A DNA stretch of 64,000 nucleotides from Alkalitalea saponilacus (GTDB lineage: Bacteria; Bacteroidota; Bacteroidia; Bacteroidales; Marinilabiliaceae), in assembly GCF_900168165.1 (NCBI RefSeq), contig NZ_FUYV01000012.1, positions 62,001 to 126,000 on the forward strand, read 5' to 3'. Each line of letters starts with the position of its first letter. Position 1 is the first letter of the stretch. The notes beneath the pieces were generated by a model. It was given only the letters and a program-made list of their open reading frames with translations. It had not been told where the DNA came from and ran no database searches. Below, one piece after another: positions 1 through 9,100 of the stretch. The position numbers and the translations under genes are program-made.

Positions 1-1094
1 GACTTATCCACATCACTGACCTGTCATGGGGACGTGTTTCTCATCCTGAAGAGATTGTACAGTTGGATCAAAAACTTAATGTGGTTATTCTCGACTTTGA
101 TGATGAGAAAAAGCGCATCGCACTTGGCCTTAAGCAGTTAACTTCTCATCCTTGGGATTCATTGAACCAGGAACTTAAAGTAGGTGACATTGTTAAGGGT
201 AAAGTGGTCGTAATGGCTGACTACGGTGCATTCGTTGAGATTGCTGCAGGTGTTGAAGGTCTTATTCACGTTTCTGAAATGTCATGGTCACAGCATCTTC
301 GCAGTGCTCAGGACTTCCTGAAAGTGGGCGATGAGGTTGAAGCTACTGTTTTAACTCTGGATCGTGATGAGCGCAAAATGTCGCTTGGTATTAAGCAACT
401 TAAGCCAGATCCATGGGATAACATTGAAGAAAAATACCCAATGGGTAGTAAACATTCAGCAAAAGTTCGTAACTTCACTAACTTTGGAGTCTTCGTAGAA
501 ATTGAAGAAGGAATTGACGGACTGATTCATATTTCTGACCTTTCATGGACAAAGAAAGTGAAGCATCCGGCTGAGTTTACTGCTATTGGTGAAGAAATTG
601 AAGTGGTTGTACTTGAAATTGACAAGGAAAACAGACGTTTGAGCTTAGGACATAAGCAATTGGAGGAAAACCCATGGGATGTGTTCGAAACTATTTTTAC
701 TGTTGATTCAATTCATGAGGGTACAATAGTTGACATTTTCGATAAAGGTGCCGTTATTGCATTACCATACGGAGTGGAAGGATTTGCTACTCCTCGTCAC
801 CTTGTTAAAGAAGATGGATCGCAGGCCAAAGCCGAAGAAAAACTTCAATTTAAGGTAATTGAATTTAATAAGGGAGCAAAACGCATCATTCTGTCTCACT
901 CTCGTATTTTCGAAGATGAGAAGAGATCTGAAGAGCAAACAGCTAAGAAAGAGCAGGTAAAAGCTGCTGAGACTACCAAGAAAAACGTGAAGAAACTCAA
1001 GGATAACCTTGAAAAAACCACGCTTGGTGATATTTCCGAACTGGCTGCTTTAAAAGATCAGATGGAAGCTGATGAAAAAAAGCCCCGGGAATAG
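1..1094 (+). CDS. rpsA: 30S ribosomal protein S1 (5' truncated by window edge)
   Basis: Ribosomal protein S1 binds mRNA on the small ribosomal subunit and helps initiation, which matters in Bacteroidota because many leaders lack a strong Shine-Dalgarno. The reading frame is open from the first bases of the window, so the real start lies upstream; the TTG at 63 is internal. Successive S1 (OB-fold) repeats are visible, with the recurring pattern 'YGAFVEI..GVEGLIHVSEMSW', 'FGVFVEIEEGIDGLIHISDLSW' and a more divergent last repeat ending in 'YGVEGFATPRHLV'. A lysine/glutamate-rich tail follows, as is usual for S1 in this phylum. A STAS gene starts 27 nt downstream. The identification is firm; only the N-terminal part is missing. 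Confidence 0.95.
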   Translation, partial: LIHITDLSWGRVSHPEEIVQLDQKLNVVILDFDDEKKRIALGLKQLTSHPWDSLNQELKVGDIVKGKVVVMADYGAFVEIAAGVEGLIHVSEMSWSQHLRSAQDFLKVGDEVEATVLTLDRDERKMSLGIKQLKPDPWDNIEEKYPMGSKHSAKVRNFTNFGVFVEIEEGIDGLIHISDLSWTKKVKHPAEFTAIGEEIEVVVLEIDKENRRLSLGHKQLEENPWDVFETIFTVDSIHEGTIVDIFDKGAVIALPYGVEGFATPRHLVKEDGSQAKAEEKLQFKVIEFNKGAKRIILSHSRIFEDEKRSEEQTAKKEQVKAAETTKKNVKKLKDNLEKTTLGDISELAALKDQMEADEKKPRE

Positions 1095-1121
1095 AATTAT
1101 TTAATTAACTGTTAAATCAAC

Positions 1122-1478
1122 ATGGATTTTAAGATCGACAAACTGGATGACTTCATCCTGGTGAAGGTACAAAAGGAGAAACTTGACACAACTGTTGCCC
1201 CAGGACTGAAATCAGAACTGGTTCTTCTTGCCGGTAACAATGAAAAGAATATTCTTTTGGATTTAAGTAAATGTACTTATTGTGACTCATCCGGTTTGAG
1301 TGCCATATTGGTTGCCAACAGATTATGCAAGAATAGTGATGGGGTATTTGTGTTGGCTGGTTTACAGCCTGCCGTTGAAAGATTGATTTCCGTTTCACAA
1401 TTAAACACGGTCATCAATATTGCTCCCACTGCTGAAGATGGCATTGAAGTAATGCGTAAGTCTTTGCAGTCAAAATAG
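1122..1478 (+). CDS. STAS-domain protein (anti-sigma factor antagonist-like)
   Basis: A 118-residue single-domain STAS protein of the SpoIIAA/RsbV type. The core motif 'NILLDLSKCTYCDSSGLSAI' holds the DSSGL segment whose serine is the usual phosphorylation site in partner switching. There is no signal peptide or membrane segment, so it should act in the cytosol by binding a kinase or anti-sigma partner. That partner is not encoded next to it. It sits between rpsA and the RNase Z gene, 13-16 nt before the latter, so the two are probably co-transcribed. A second STAS protein lies at 17439-17750. The regulatory target cannot be told from the sequence. Confidence 0.85.
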   Translation: MDFKIDKLDDFILVKVQKEKLDTTVAPGLKSELVLLAGNNEKNILLDLSKCTYCDSSGLSAILVANRLCKNSDGVFVLAGLQPAVERLISVSQLNTVINIAPTAEDGIEVMRKSLQSK

Positions 1479-1494
1479 TTAAGGAGATTCTTTG

Positions 1495-2424
1495 ATGCAA
1501 TTTTCTGTAACTATTTTAGGTAGCAATTCAGCATTACCCACATCAGAAAGATTCCCAACCGCTCAGGTGCTCAATGCATCTGAGCGGTTTTTTTTAATCG
1601 ATTGTGGAGAAGGCACACAACTCCAACTGCGACGAAACAAAATTAGGTTTAACCGAATCAATCACATCTTTATTTCTCACCTGCATGGAGATCATTGCTT
1701 TGGATTGATTGGATTAATTTCCACATTCAGCTTGCTTGGACGTAAACCGGATCTGCATATTTATGGACATGAAGATCTACAAAGGGTAATGCAGCCACAA
1801 ATTGATTATTTCTGTAGGGAAATCTCTTTTAAAGTGGTATTTCATAGCATTGAGCCTTCTAAATCGGATGTAATTTATGAGGATGAAAAGATAAGTGTGG
1901 AAACCATACCAATGAAGCACCGCATTCCAACATGTGGCTTTCTTTTCAGGGAAAAGCCACGCAAAAAACATGTGATTCGTGATATGCTGGATTTTTATCA
2001 AGTACCTTTAAAATCAATACCACTCATTAAAAATGGTGAAGACTTTATTACCAGTGAGGGTGAAGTGGTTCCGAATGAAAAGCTCACCAAACCTGCTGCT
2101 CCACCCAGAAGCTATGCTTTTTGCTCCGATACTGCATATAATGAAAAGATTATTGACCAGATAAGGGGAGTTGATTTAATGTATCATGAAGCAACCTTTC
2201 TTGATGAGAAGGAATCTCTTGCTAAATCAACTTTTCACAGCACAGCCCGACAGGCTGGTCTGCTTGCCCTAAAAGCGGAAGTTAAGAAATTAATAATAGG
2301 TCATTTCAGTACCCGGTATTTCGATTTGGATCCCTTTCAGCAACAAGCTCAATCAGTTTTTCCAAATACCCAGCTTGCAAAAGAGGGTAGGATTTTTGAA
2401 ATTCCGTACATTCCAAACCTATAG
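1495..2424 (+). CDS. rnz: Ribonuclease Z
   Basis: A metallo-beta-lactamase-fold endonuclease that trims tRNA 3' trailers. The zinc ligand motif HLHGDH is at about residues 62-67, preceded by 'FFLIDCGEGTQLQLRR', and later 'CSDT', 'YHEATF' and 'GHFSTRY' supply further ligands and the flexible-arm region expected for RNase Z. Its length (309 aa) is normal for the family. The frame opens with TTG at 1492, but ATG at 1495 is preferred because the purine-rich AAGGAG at 1481-1486 is then 8 nt upstream. It probably shares a transcript with the preceding STAS gene, an arrangement I associate with Bacteroidota. Confidence 0.93.
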   Translation: MQFSVTILGSNSALPTSERFPTAQVLNASERFFLIDCGEGTQLQLRRNKIRFNRINHIFISHLHGDHCFGLIGLISTFSLLGRKPDLHIYGHEDLQRVMQPQIDYFCREISFKVVFHSIEPSKSDVIYEDEKISVETIPMKHRIPTCGFLFREKPRKKHVIRDMLDFYQVPLKSIPLIKNGEDFITSEGEVVPNEKLTKPAAPPRSYAFCSDTAYNEKIIDQIRGVDLMYHEATFLDEKESLAKSTFHSTARQAGLLALKAEVKKLIIGHFSTRYFDLDPFQQQAQSVFPNTQLAKEGRIFEIPYIPNL

Positions 2425-2450
2425 AATCATATAATTTGATTGATTCTCAT

Positions 2451-2458
2451 TATATTTG
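2451..2458 (+). promoter_or_regulatory. Candidate -7 promoter box for guaA
   Basis: TATATTTG matches the Bacteroidota primary-sigma -7 consensus TAnnTTTG. It lies 44 nt before the guaA ATG and after the rnz stop. No well-spaced -33 TTG is seen, so this is a partial match. Confidence 0.5.
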
Positions 2459-2502
2459 CGACACCATTCAGATTATAAAAATCAATTTTAAGATATACAC
2501 AA

Positions 2503-4032
2503 ATGCAGAACAAAATCATCATTCTTGATTTCGGATCACAATACACACAGTTGATTGCCCGACGTGTAAGAGAACACAATGTATATTGTGAAATCCATCC
2601 TTATCATCATGTTCCTGAGTTGGATGAAACGGTAAAGGGGGTCATATTATCCGGAAGTCCATCCAGTGTTCGCGATGAAAATGCTCCAATTCCCCAGTTA
2701 AGCCATATCATTGGAAAGTTGCCTGTTTTAGGTGTTTGTTACGGTGCACAGTATCTTGCCCAATCTTACGGCGGAGTGGTCGAAGCTTCTGATTCACGGG
2801 AGTATGGACGTGCCAATCTTGAATTTGTAGATAATAAGAGCAAACTTTTTTTAGAAATTGAAGACAGTAGTCAGGTTTGGATGTCACATGGTGATACAAT
2901 CATGCAGTTGCCCGATGGATTTGAAATCATTGCCAGTACTAAGGATGTTAGAGTTGCGGGATATCATGTTGCTGAAAAAAATATTTACGGTATACAATTT
3001 CATCCTGAGGTTTATCATACCATCCAGGGTACTCAGATTTTGTATAATTTTTTAATTGATATTTGTGGATGTATTCAGGATTGGAGTCCGGCTTCTTTTG
3101 TTGAAAGCACCATAGATTCGTTGAAAAGTCAACTTGGAAACGATAAAGTTGTTTTAGGTCTTTCCGGTGGAGTTGACAGTTCTGTGGCAGCCATTCTGTT
3201 ACATAGAGCCATAGGCAACAATTTGACTTGTATTTTTGTGGATCAGGGATTGCTGCGCAAAAATGAGTACGAAAATGTGCTTGAATCCTATAAACATATG
3301 GGATTGAATGTGATTGGTGTAAATGCAAAAGATCTTTTCCTTGGAGAATTAAAGGGTGTGAGTGATCCGGAGACCAAAAGAAAGATCATCGGGCGTCTTT
3401 TTATCGAGGTGTTTGATGCCGAGGCAAAAAAGATTAAAGATGTTAAGTGGCTTGCTCAAGGAACCATCTACCCCGATGTCATTGAGTCTGTTTCAGTCAA
3501 CGGTCCTTCAGTTACCATCAAGTCTCACCATAATGTTGGAGGTTTGCCTGAGAAAATGAATCTGAAAGTGGTTGAGCCGTTAAGACTATTATTTAAAGAT
3601 GAAGTTCGCAGGGTTGGACACGAAATGAAGATTTCCCCCACCATACTTGGACGTCATCCCTTCCCGGGGCCCGGGCTAGCCATACGTATTTTAGGCGATA
3701 TCACGCCTGAAAAGGTCACACTTCTTCAGGAGGTGGATCATATTTTTATTGAAGGATTAAAGTTTAATGGATTGTATGATAAAGTGTGGCAAGCCGGAGC
3801 CATGTTGTTGCCTGTTCAATCGGTTGGTGTTATGGGAGATGAGCGAACTTACGAGAGTGTGGTAGCACTCAGAGCTGTGCAGTCCACAGATGGGATGACT
3901 GCTGACTGGGTTCATTTGCCATATGAGTTTTTAAGTCGCATATCCAACGAAATTATCAACAAAGTGCGAGGGGTTAACAGGGTGGTGTATGATATCAGTT
4001 CAAAGCCACCGGCTACCATCGAATGGGAATAA
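2503..4032 (+). CDS. guaA: GMP synthase (glutamine-hydrolysing)
   Basis: Converts XMP to GMP using glutamine and ATP, the last step of de novo guanine nucleotide synthesis. The N-terminal class I glutamine amidotransferase domain has its nucleophile in '[10 protein letters not shown]' (Cys79) and the His167/Glu169 pair in 'GIQFHPEV'. The ATP-pyrophosphatase domain has the P-loop 'GLSGGVDSS' (about 219-227). The C-terminal dimerisation domain contains '[15 protein letters not shown]' and ends with '[11 protein letters not shown]', the diagnostic GuaA terminus. At 509 aa it is full length. It has its own promoter-like box and a strong terminator directly downstream, so it is likely monocistronic. 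No guanine riboswitch is visible in the 78-nt leader. Confidence 0.97.
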   Translation: MQNKIIILDFGSQYTQLIARRVREHNVYCEIHPYHHVPELDETVKGVILSGSPSSVRDENAPIPQLSHIIGKLPVLGVCYGAQYLAQSYGGVVEASDSREYGRANLEFVDNKSKLFLEIEDSSQVWMSHGDTIMQLPDGFEIIASTKDVRVAGYHVAEKNIYGIQFHPEVYHTIQGTQILYNFLIDICGCIQDWSPASFVESTIDSLKSQLGNDKVVLGLSGGVDSSVAAILLHRAIGNNLTCIFVDQGLLRKNEYENVLESYKHMGLNVIGVNAKDLFLGELKGVSDPETKRKIIGRLFIEVFDAEAKKIKDVKWLAQGTIYPDVIESVSVNGPSVTIKSHHNVGGLPEKMNLKVVEPLRLLFKDEVRRVGHEMKISPTILGRHPFPGPGLAIRILGDITPEKVTLLQEVDHIFIEGLKFNGLYDKVWQAGAMLLPVQSVGVMGDERTYESVVALRAVQSTDGMTADWVHLPYEFLSRISNEIINKVRGVNRVVYDISSKPPATIEWE

Positions 4033-4053
4033 TCTTATTATGATTTATTATTG

Positions 4054-4083
4054 AAAACCGGAATTTAAGATTCCGGTTTTTTG
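4054..4083 (+). terminator. Rho-independent terminator after guaA
   Basis: A perfect stem AAAACCGGAA/TTCCGGTTTT around a short loop, followed by a run of T, 21 nt after the guaA stop. Confidence 0.85.
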
Positions 4084-4418
4084 TTAAAAAAAAATAAACT
4101 TTTTTCATCCGGATAAATACGATCGATCGATTAATAGGCCTGTAACTTTCATTGTATTAGATTTGTATAAAAGTTTATCATCGCGTTAAGCGATGAAACC
4201 ATAAAAGCATCTTAATATTTGACATAACCGAAAGAGGTAATGCAACGTAAACACATTTGGTGTATAAACTGTTCTAATTTAAAACCATAATAGAATTCCT
4301 TATCTGAACTCTCTTTTATTTCTGCAGGGTTTAAATGAATAAATGATTATGGTTTAATTTTTGCTTGACTATTTGCAGAGAGAACGATTTGTGAATTGGA
4401 TAATATAATAAATCAGGT
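4084..4418. other. AT-rich intergenic region before the S41 protease gene
   Basis: No credible coding sequence was found here. TAGATTTG at 4158-4165 matches the TAnnTTTG -7 box and could start a long (about 250 nt) leader for the protease gene, but no spaced -33 element is present. The rest is AT-rich without clear secondary structure. Confidence 0.4.
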
Positions 4419-5999
4419 ATGATGAAGTTTCGTTTATTGTTTATTTTCTTATTACCGTTAACGCTGTTAACGGCACAACGCAACGATCCGGCTTTTAACA
4501 ATATTCAAATTGCATGGCAATTGATTACCAATTTCTATGTAGATACAGTTGATAGTGACGCGCTTGCTCGTGAAGCAATTGAATCCATGCTTCGTAAACT
4601 GGATCCTCACTCGGTTTTGATTCCAGCCGACGAAGTAAAAGCTATGAATGAGCCTTTAGATGGTAATTTTGAGGGAGTTGGCATTGAGTTTTCCATTATG
4701 AACGATACATTGGTGGTGATTACACCCATTGTTGGGGGACCATCTGAAGAGGTTGGAATCCGGAGCGGTGACCGTATTGTGGCCATAGATGGTGAAAATG
4801 TTGCCTCCATTGGATTGCAAAACTCTGATGTTTTCTCCATGTTGAGAGGACAAAAAGGTACGCGAGTGACAGTTTCAATATACAGAAAAGGAACTCCCGG
4901 ATTACTGGATTTTACAGTAACACGCGATAGAATACCTATATATAGTCTGGATGCATCTTATATGGCTACCCCGGAAACAGGTTACATTAAACTCAGCAGG
5001 TTTGCAGCCACTACTCACGAAGAATTTACCAAAGCTTTGCGGGAATTAAAGCAACAGGGAATGCAGAATCTGATACTTGATTTGCGTGGAAATGGAGGTG
5101 GATACCTCAAAGCTGCACTGGATATAGCCGACGAGTTTCTGGATGCAAATAAAATGTTGCTTTACACTGAAGGAAATTCAGTCCCTCGAAGAGAGCACAA
5201 TTCCAGCCGTGGGGGACTTTGGAGAAAAGGTGAATTATTGATCATGATTGACGAAGGCTCTGCCTCTGCAAGTGAAATTGTAGCCGGTGCCGTGCAAGAC
5301 TGGGACAGGGGAGTGGTTATAGGTCGTCGCAGCTTCGGCAAGGGTTTGGTTCAGCGTCCGTTTAGTCTGCCCGATGGCTCCGAAATTCGTTTAACCATTG
5401 CCAACTATTATACTCCTTCAGGACGAAGCATTCAAAAGCCATTCAATAATGGCGTGAAGGAGTACCGTTCCGAAATTGGTCTTCGTCATTTAAACGGGGA
5501 ACTTACCAATGGTGATTCCATTCAGTTTGAAGGTGAAGAGGTTTACAGAACGCTTGTTAGCGGTCGTGTAGTGTATGGAGGTGGTGGAATCATCCCCGAC
5601 CTTTTTGTCCCGCTGGATACCACTATGTATTCTGATTACTACAGACGCATTGTTGCCAGTGGTACGCTCAACAGAGTTACAATGGAATACATGGATAACA
5701 ACCGTAGGAGATTCAATGACAAATTTCCCGATTTTCATAAGTTTAATGAAACATTTGTGATTCCTGACGAATTAATTAGTAAATTAATTGAGGAGGGTGA
5801 AAATGCTGGAATATCTCATGATAGTAAAGGAATGGATGTTTCAGGTGAATTAATCAAAACCCAGATGAAAGCTTTAATTGCACGTGATTTATGGGGAACC
5901 AGTGAATATTACAGGGTCTTAAACCCGCTTATATCAGTATATCATAAGGCCATTCAGTTAATTGAAAACCGCGATTTGTTTGTTGAATTATTGAATTGA
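4419..5999 (+). CDS. S41 family C-terminal processing peptidase (CtpA/Prc-like), secreted
   Basis: A 526-residue periplasmic or secreted serine protease. Residues 1-20 form a signal peptide with a cleavage-type 'LLTAQ'. A PDZ domain spans about 80-170 and contains 'GVGIEFSI' and 'GDRIVAIDGENV'. The S41 catalytic core follows: 'LILDLRGNGGGYL', then 'GSASASEIVAGAVQD' with the likely nucleophile Ser283, and 'FGKGLVQ' with the general-base Lys308. The Ser-Lys spacing of 25 residues is as in characterised CtpA enzymes. A C-terminal extension of about 150 residues is helical-looking and not assigned. Members trim protein C-termini and take part in envelope quality control; the substrate here is unknown. 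It appears monocistronic, with a terminator downstream. Confidence 0.9.
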   Translation: MMKFRLLFIFLLPLTLLTAQRNDPAFNNIQIAWQLITNFYVDTVDSDALAREAIESMLRKLDPHSVLIPADEVKAMNEPLDGNFEGVGIEFSIMNDTLVVITPIVGGPSEEVGIRSGDRIVAIDGENVASIGLQNSDVFSMLRGQKGTRVTVSIYRKGTPGLLDFTVTRDRIPIYSLDASYMATPETGYIKLSRFAATTHEEFTKALRELKQQGMQNLILDLRGNGGGYLKAALDIADEFLDANKMLLYTEGNSVPRREHNSSRGGLWRKGELLIMIDEGSASASEIVAGAVQDWDRGVVIGRRSFGKGLVQRPFSLPDGSEIRLTIANYYTPSGRSIQKPFNNGVKEYRSEIGLRHLNGELTNGDSIQFEGEEVYRTLVSGRVVYGGGGIIPDLFVPLDTTMYSDYYRRIVASGTLNRVTMEYMDNNRRRFNDKFPDFHKFNETFVIPDELISKLIEEGENAGISHDSKGMDVSGELIKTQMKALIARDLWGTSEYYRVLNPLISVYHKAIQLIENRDLFVELLN

Positions 6000-6035
6000 T
6001 ATCATTGGAATATATCAGCTAATTATAAAACAATG

Positions 6036-6065
6036 AAAAGGTTGCTCCCACGAGCAACCTTTTTG
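6036..6065 (+). terminator. Rho-independent terminator after the S41 peptidase gene
   Basis: A perfect 12-bp stem AAAAGGTTGCTC/GAGCAACCTTTT with a CCAC loop, then TTTTTG. Confidence 0.88.
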
Positions 6066-6234
6066 TATTTATAATCATATGCAATTGATCGTTATTATTC
6101 ATGTTTGAAAGAAAGATAATAGGAACTGTTTTACTAATTTTAGCCCAAACATCAAACAAACTCTTGTTTGCGCTGCAAAAAATGAATCTATTAAATAAAC
6201 CCTACCGGGTATTTAAAACACCTAAACTGATTAA

Positions 6235-6834
6235 ATGGTTAACTGGATCGTAACTCATTGGATGGAACTTGCAGGCACGCTGTTTGCTCTGATATACCTC
6301 TATCTGTCAATTCGGGAGAATATTTGGCTATGGCTATTTGGGTTTCTGACCTCATTTTTATATCTGATAATTTTTTTCCAATCTCGTCTTTATGCCGATA
6401 TGGGTTTACAATTTTACTATCTAATTATCAGTATTTATGGCTGGTTTCACTGGATGGGAAGAAGGAATGGTATCAAGCGCATTGAAACTAATTTGGCAAC
6501 AACCTCGGTAGGAGGAAAACAGGCGGTATTGCTTTTTATGGCTACTGCTGTAATAATGCTGATTATATATGTCGCGTTGAAAACATTACCTCAACTGTTG
6601 GCAATACCTGAATCGGAATTGCCGGTTGCAGATGCTTTTACAACTGCAGCGGGAATTGTTGCAACATGGATGCTTGCACGTAAAATTCTTGAGAACTGGT
6701 TGATTTGGATTGTTGCCAATACGGTTTCCTTTGGAATGTATATTTATAAAGATCTGTATGTTACCTCGTTCCTTTTTCTGGTTTATACCATCATGGCAGT
6801 GGTTGGATATTATCAGTGGAAACGTAATATGTGA
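6235..6834 (+). CDS. pnuC: PnuC-family nicotinamide riboside/NMN transporter
   Basis: A 199-residue integral membrane protein with about seven hydrophobic segments. The PnuC signature 'IYGWFHW' sits near residues 67-73 after a transmembrane helix, and a second conserved block 'WIVANTVSFGMYIYKDLY' is near the C-terminus. PnuC proteins carry nicotinamide riboside by facilitated diffusion, and phosphorylation by a cytosolic kinase traps the substrate. The next gene encodes just such a kinase and overlaps this one, which favours NR over thiamine as the substrate (thiamine-linked PnuT genes usually sit with thiamine genes and a TPP riboswitch). No riboswitch is recognisable upstream. Confidence 0.88.
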   Translation: MVNWIVTHWMELAGTLFALIYLYLSIRENIWLWLFGFLTSFLYLIIFFQSRLYADMGLQFYYLIISIYGWFHWMGRRNGIKRIETNLATTSVGGKQAVLLFMATAVIMLIIYVALKTLPQLLAIPESELPVADAFTTAAGIVATWMLARKILENWLIWIVANTVSFGMYIYKDLYVTSFLFLVYTIMAVVGYYQWKRNM

Positions 6835-7394
6835 ATTCAATAAAACTCAATACCAAGATGTTATCAGTTGTTATTTCCGGTCCGGAAGCGTCCGGCAAGT
6901 CAACACTCTCCAATCAACTGGCAGATGCTTTCAACGGGTTGGCAATTCCGGAGTATGCCAGAGATTATGTCAGTCGTCTTAATCGGAAGTATACATTTAG
7001 TGATGTTGAAACAATCGCACGCAGACAAATTTTTGTCTATAAAAAACTACAAAACAGCTACAGAGGGGATAATCTTCCGGTTTTTTTTGATACCTTTCTG
7101 ATTATAACAAAGGTTTGGTTTGAGGATGTATTCGGGTGCTGCCCGGTTTGGCTTCATAAAGAAATATTGCAAACTAAACCTGATCTAGTTCTTTTATGTT
7201 TTCCCGATCTCGATTGGAACGACGATGGAGTCAGGGAGAATGGTAACCGAAGAGATTATTTTTATAACTGCTATGTTGAATCGCTGGAATACTATGAGAT
7301 TCCATGGTTTAAAATATATGGACAGGGTGATACTCGAAAAGAATTGGCGATAAAAATATTAAACAGATTTTTAACAAAACCTCAAATAAAATGA
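6831..7394 (+). CDS. NadR-like nucleoside kinase (AAA-type P-loop ATPase)
   Basis: A 187-residue P-loop protein with 'SGPEASGKST' (about 16-25) and the NadR-type context 'IPEYARDYVSRL'. It matches the ribosylnicotinamide kinase half of NadR, without an adenylyltransferase or HTH part. It should phosphorylate nicotinamide riboside to NMN after PnuC uptake. The frame opens with GTG at 6831, which overlaps the pnuC stop; ATG at 6858 is an alternative start that would still keep the full P-loop. The gene overlaps the following acetyltransferase gene by an ATGA junction, so the three genes form one translationally coupled operon. Substrate assignment is inferred from family and context. Confidence 0.82.
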   Translation: MNSIKLNTKMLSVVISGPEASGKSTLSNQLADAFNGLAIPEYARDYVSRLNRKYTFSDVETIARRQIFVYKKLQNSYRGDNLPVFFDTFLIITKVWFEDVFGCCPVWLHKEILQTKPDLVLLCFPDLDWNDDGVRENGNRRDYFYNCYVESLEYYEIPWFKIYGQGDTRKELAIKILNRFLTKPQIK

Positions 7395-8317
7395 GCACAA
7401 ACACTTATCCCGAAGCACTGAGGACTACCATTAAAGCTTTGTCAAACGAAAACTCATATAAATCGGTATGTCACCATCACTATCCCGATCAGCCGATGCC
7501 ATCCATGCAGGTAATGGAAGAAATTGTAGATTTGGTTAGGGAAATTATTTTTCCCGGTTATTTTGGGGGCTCTCCGGCACGTCCCGCCAGCATCGAATAC
7601 TACATTGGCGTAAACGTAGAGTTGCTATATGAGAAACTGCGTCAGCAGATATTTGCCGGCCTCTGTTTTGGATGTGATGATGCCGACAGATTTGAAATTG
7701 CAGCTGGTAAAAAGCAAGCTACTGAAATGGCCATTCAGTTTATTTCTCAATTACCTGATATCAGATATTTAATGTCTACAGATGTAGAGGCTGCCTATCT
7801 GGGTGATCCGGCGGCCAAAAGCAGAGCAGAGGTGATATTTTGCTACCCGGCCATCAGAGCTGTTACTAATTACCGAATTGCACATGCTTTGCTTGAACTT
7901 GGCGTGCCCTTAATTCCCCGCGCAATATCCGAAATGGCTCATTCTGAAACCGGTATAGATATTCATCCACGAGCAAAAATTGGTCATAGTTTTACCATAG
8001 ATCATGGTACCGGAGTTGTTATTGGAGCCACTTCCATAATTGGCAATCACGTGAAAATATACCAGGGGGTTACATTAGGTGCTAAAAGTTTTCCGTTGGA
8101 TGAAAAAGGAAATCCCATTAAAGGCATTCCGCGTCATCCTATTGTTGAAGATAACGTAGTAATCTACTCCCAGGCAACAATTCTTGGAAGAATCACAATT
8201 GGTGCCAACTCTGTTATTGGAGGAAACGTATGGATAACTTCAAATGTTCCTCCAAATAGCAAAGTTATTCAGGAGAAATGGCGTTCCACCGGCTTTGTTG
8301 GTGGTGATGGAATTTAG
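7391..8317 (+). CDS. cysE: Serine O-acetyltransferase
   Basis: Makes O-acetylserine from serine and acetyl-CoA, the committed step of cysteine synthesis. The 308-residue protein has an N-terminal helical domain and a C-terminal left-handed beta-helix of hexapeptide repeats ('IDIHPRAKIGHSFTIDHGTGVVIG', 'NHVKIYQGVTLGAKSF', 'VVIYSQATILGRITIGANSVIGG'). The catalytic 'DHGTGVVIG' histidine segment typical of SATases is present. It is the longer type with an N-terminal extension common in Bacteroidota. The ATG overlaps the stop of the NadR-like kinase gene. The functional link between NR salvage and cysteine synthesis is not obvious. A PnuC-kinase-CysE arrangement may simply be shared expression. 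Confidence 0.88.
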   Translation: MSTNTYPEALRTTIKALSNENSYKSVCHHHYPDQPMPSMQVMEEIVDLVREIIFPGYFGGSPARPASIEYYIGVNVELLYEKLRQQIFAGLCFGCDDADRFEIAAGKKQATEMAIQFISQLPDIRYLMSTDVEAAYLGDPAAKSRAEVIFCYPAIRAVTNYRIAHALLELGVPLIPRAISEMAHSETGIDIHPRAKIGHSFTIDHGTGVVIGATSIIGNHVKIYQGVTLGAKSFPLDEKGNPIKGIPRHPIVEDNVVIYSQATILGRITIGANSVIGGNVWITSNVPPNSKVIQEKWRSTGFVGGDGI

Positions 8318-8496
8318 CACCAATTGACTCTATAGGACGATTCTTTGTTAACATAAATTCACTTTTTATCAAAGAAAACTGTTTTTTCATCTGATATATT
8401 TTTGGTTTTGCCAAAAAAAAGTCATTTTTGATTAAAAATTCCTAGTGAAATAGTAATATTACGTGGGAATTAAAGCAGGGAAGTACATAAAATTTT

Positions 8497-8504
8497 TATC
8501 TTTG
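8497..8504 (+). promoter_or_regulatory. Candidate -7 promoter box for the siaB-siaC pair
   Basis: TATCTTTG fits TAnnTTTG and lies 29 nt before the preferred ATG at 8534. It would leave a very short leader. No spaced -33 TTG is evident. Confidence 0.5.
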
Positions 8505-8533
8505 TTAATAGATTAACGGATACCAAACTAGTG

Positions 8534-9082
8534 ATGGGGTTTGATTTAGATAAATGGATAGCACAAAAAATGCAAGGTGAAGTCATCCTTAAATATGTAG
8601 GGGATGTCTCTTCCGATAAAATAACGGATGCTTTGGATAGCATTGAGTCCTATCTAAATCTTAAGAATGAAAAGAATAAAACAAGGAAAAAAGTTTATAA
8701 TGTGTTTGTAGAATGCATTCAGAATTTATTTCACCATGTTGACATTCCTCCCGTCACTGCAAAAGTTGATTTGGTTCCAAAATTTGGTGTGATAATACTC
8801 GCGAGAGATAATTCCTTTTATCGCATCTCAACTGGAAATTTTGTGCTTATAGATAAAATAAGTATTATTAAAGACAGAATTGACCAGGTGAACTCCCTGT
8901 CAGATGAAGAAGTCAGATCAATTTACAGAGATATATTAGGAAATGAGGAAATTACATTGAAAGGAGGAGGAGGGTTAGGCATGCTGGATATAGTTAGAAA
9001 AACCGGAAACAAATTGGAATATATGCTTTATCCGCATGACAATGAATACCTGTTTTTTTCCTTAGATGTTTATATTAGCTAA
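8534..9082 (+). CDS. siaB: SiaB-family protein kinase
   Basis: A 182-residue protein resembling SiaB, a GHKL-type serine/threonine kinase that phosphorylates SiaC. Visible family features are 'VYNVFVECIQNLFHHVD' (N-box-like, around residues 55-72) and a glycine-rich 'LKGGGGLGMLDIVRKTG' near the C-terminus that would form the ATP lid. The frame begins with GTG at 8531; ATG at 8534 is preferred. It is followed 18 nt later by a SiaC-like gene. In Pseudomonas the pair works with the phosphatase SiaA and diguanylate cyclase SiaD; neither is next to it here, so the output must differ or be encoded elsewhere. Confidence 0.8.
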   Translation: MGFDLDKWIAQKMQGEVILKYVGDVSSDKITDALDSIESYLNLKNEKNKTRKKVYNVFVECIQNLFHHVDIPPVTAKVDLVPKFGVIILARDNSFYRISTGNFVLIDKISIIKDRIDQVNSLSDEEVRSIYRDILGNEEITLKGGGGLGMLDIVRKTGNKLEYMLYPHDNEYLFFSLDVYIS

Positions 9083-9100
9083 ATAACACGGTTGAACAAT

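Noticed and set aside
4158-4165. Full promoter for the S41 protease
   Set aside because: Only the -7 box fits; no TTG at the correct spacing, so it is listed only within the intergenic note.
6071-6234. Possible riboswitch (TPP or NAD-type) upstream of pnuC
   Set aside because: No conserved TPP core (CTGAGA...ACCTGATC-like) or stable multi-helix fold was visible. The kinase downstream points to NR, not thiamine.
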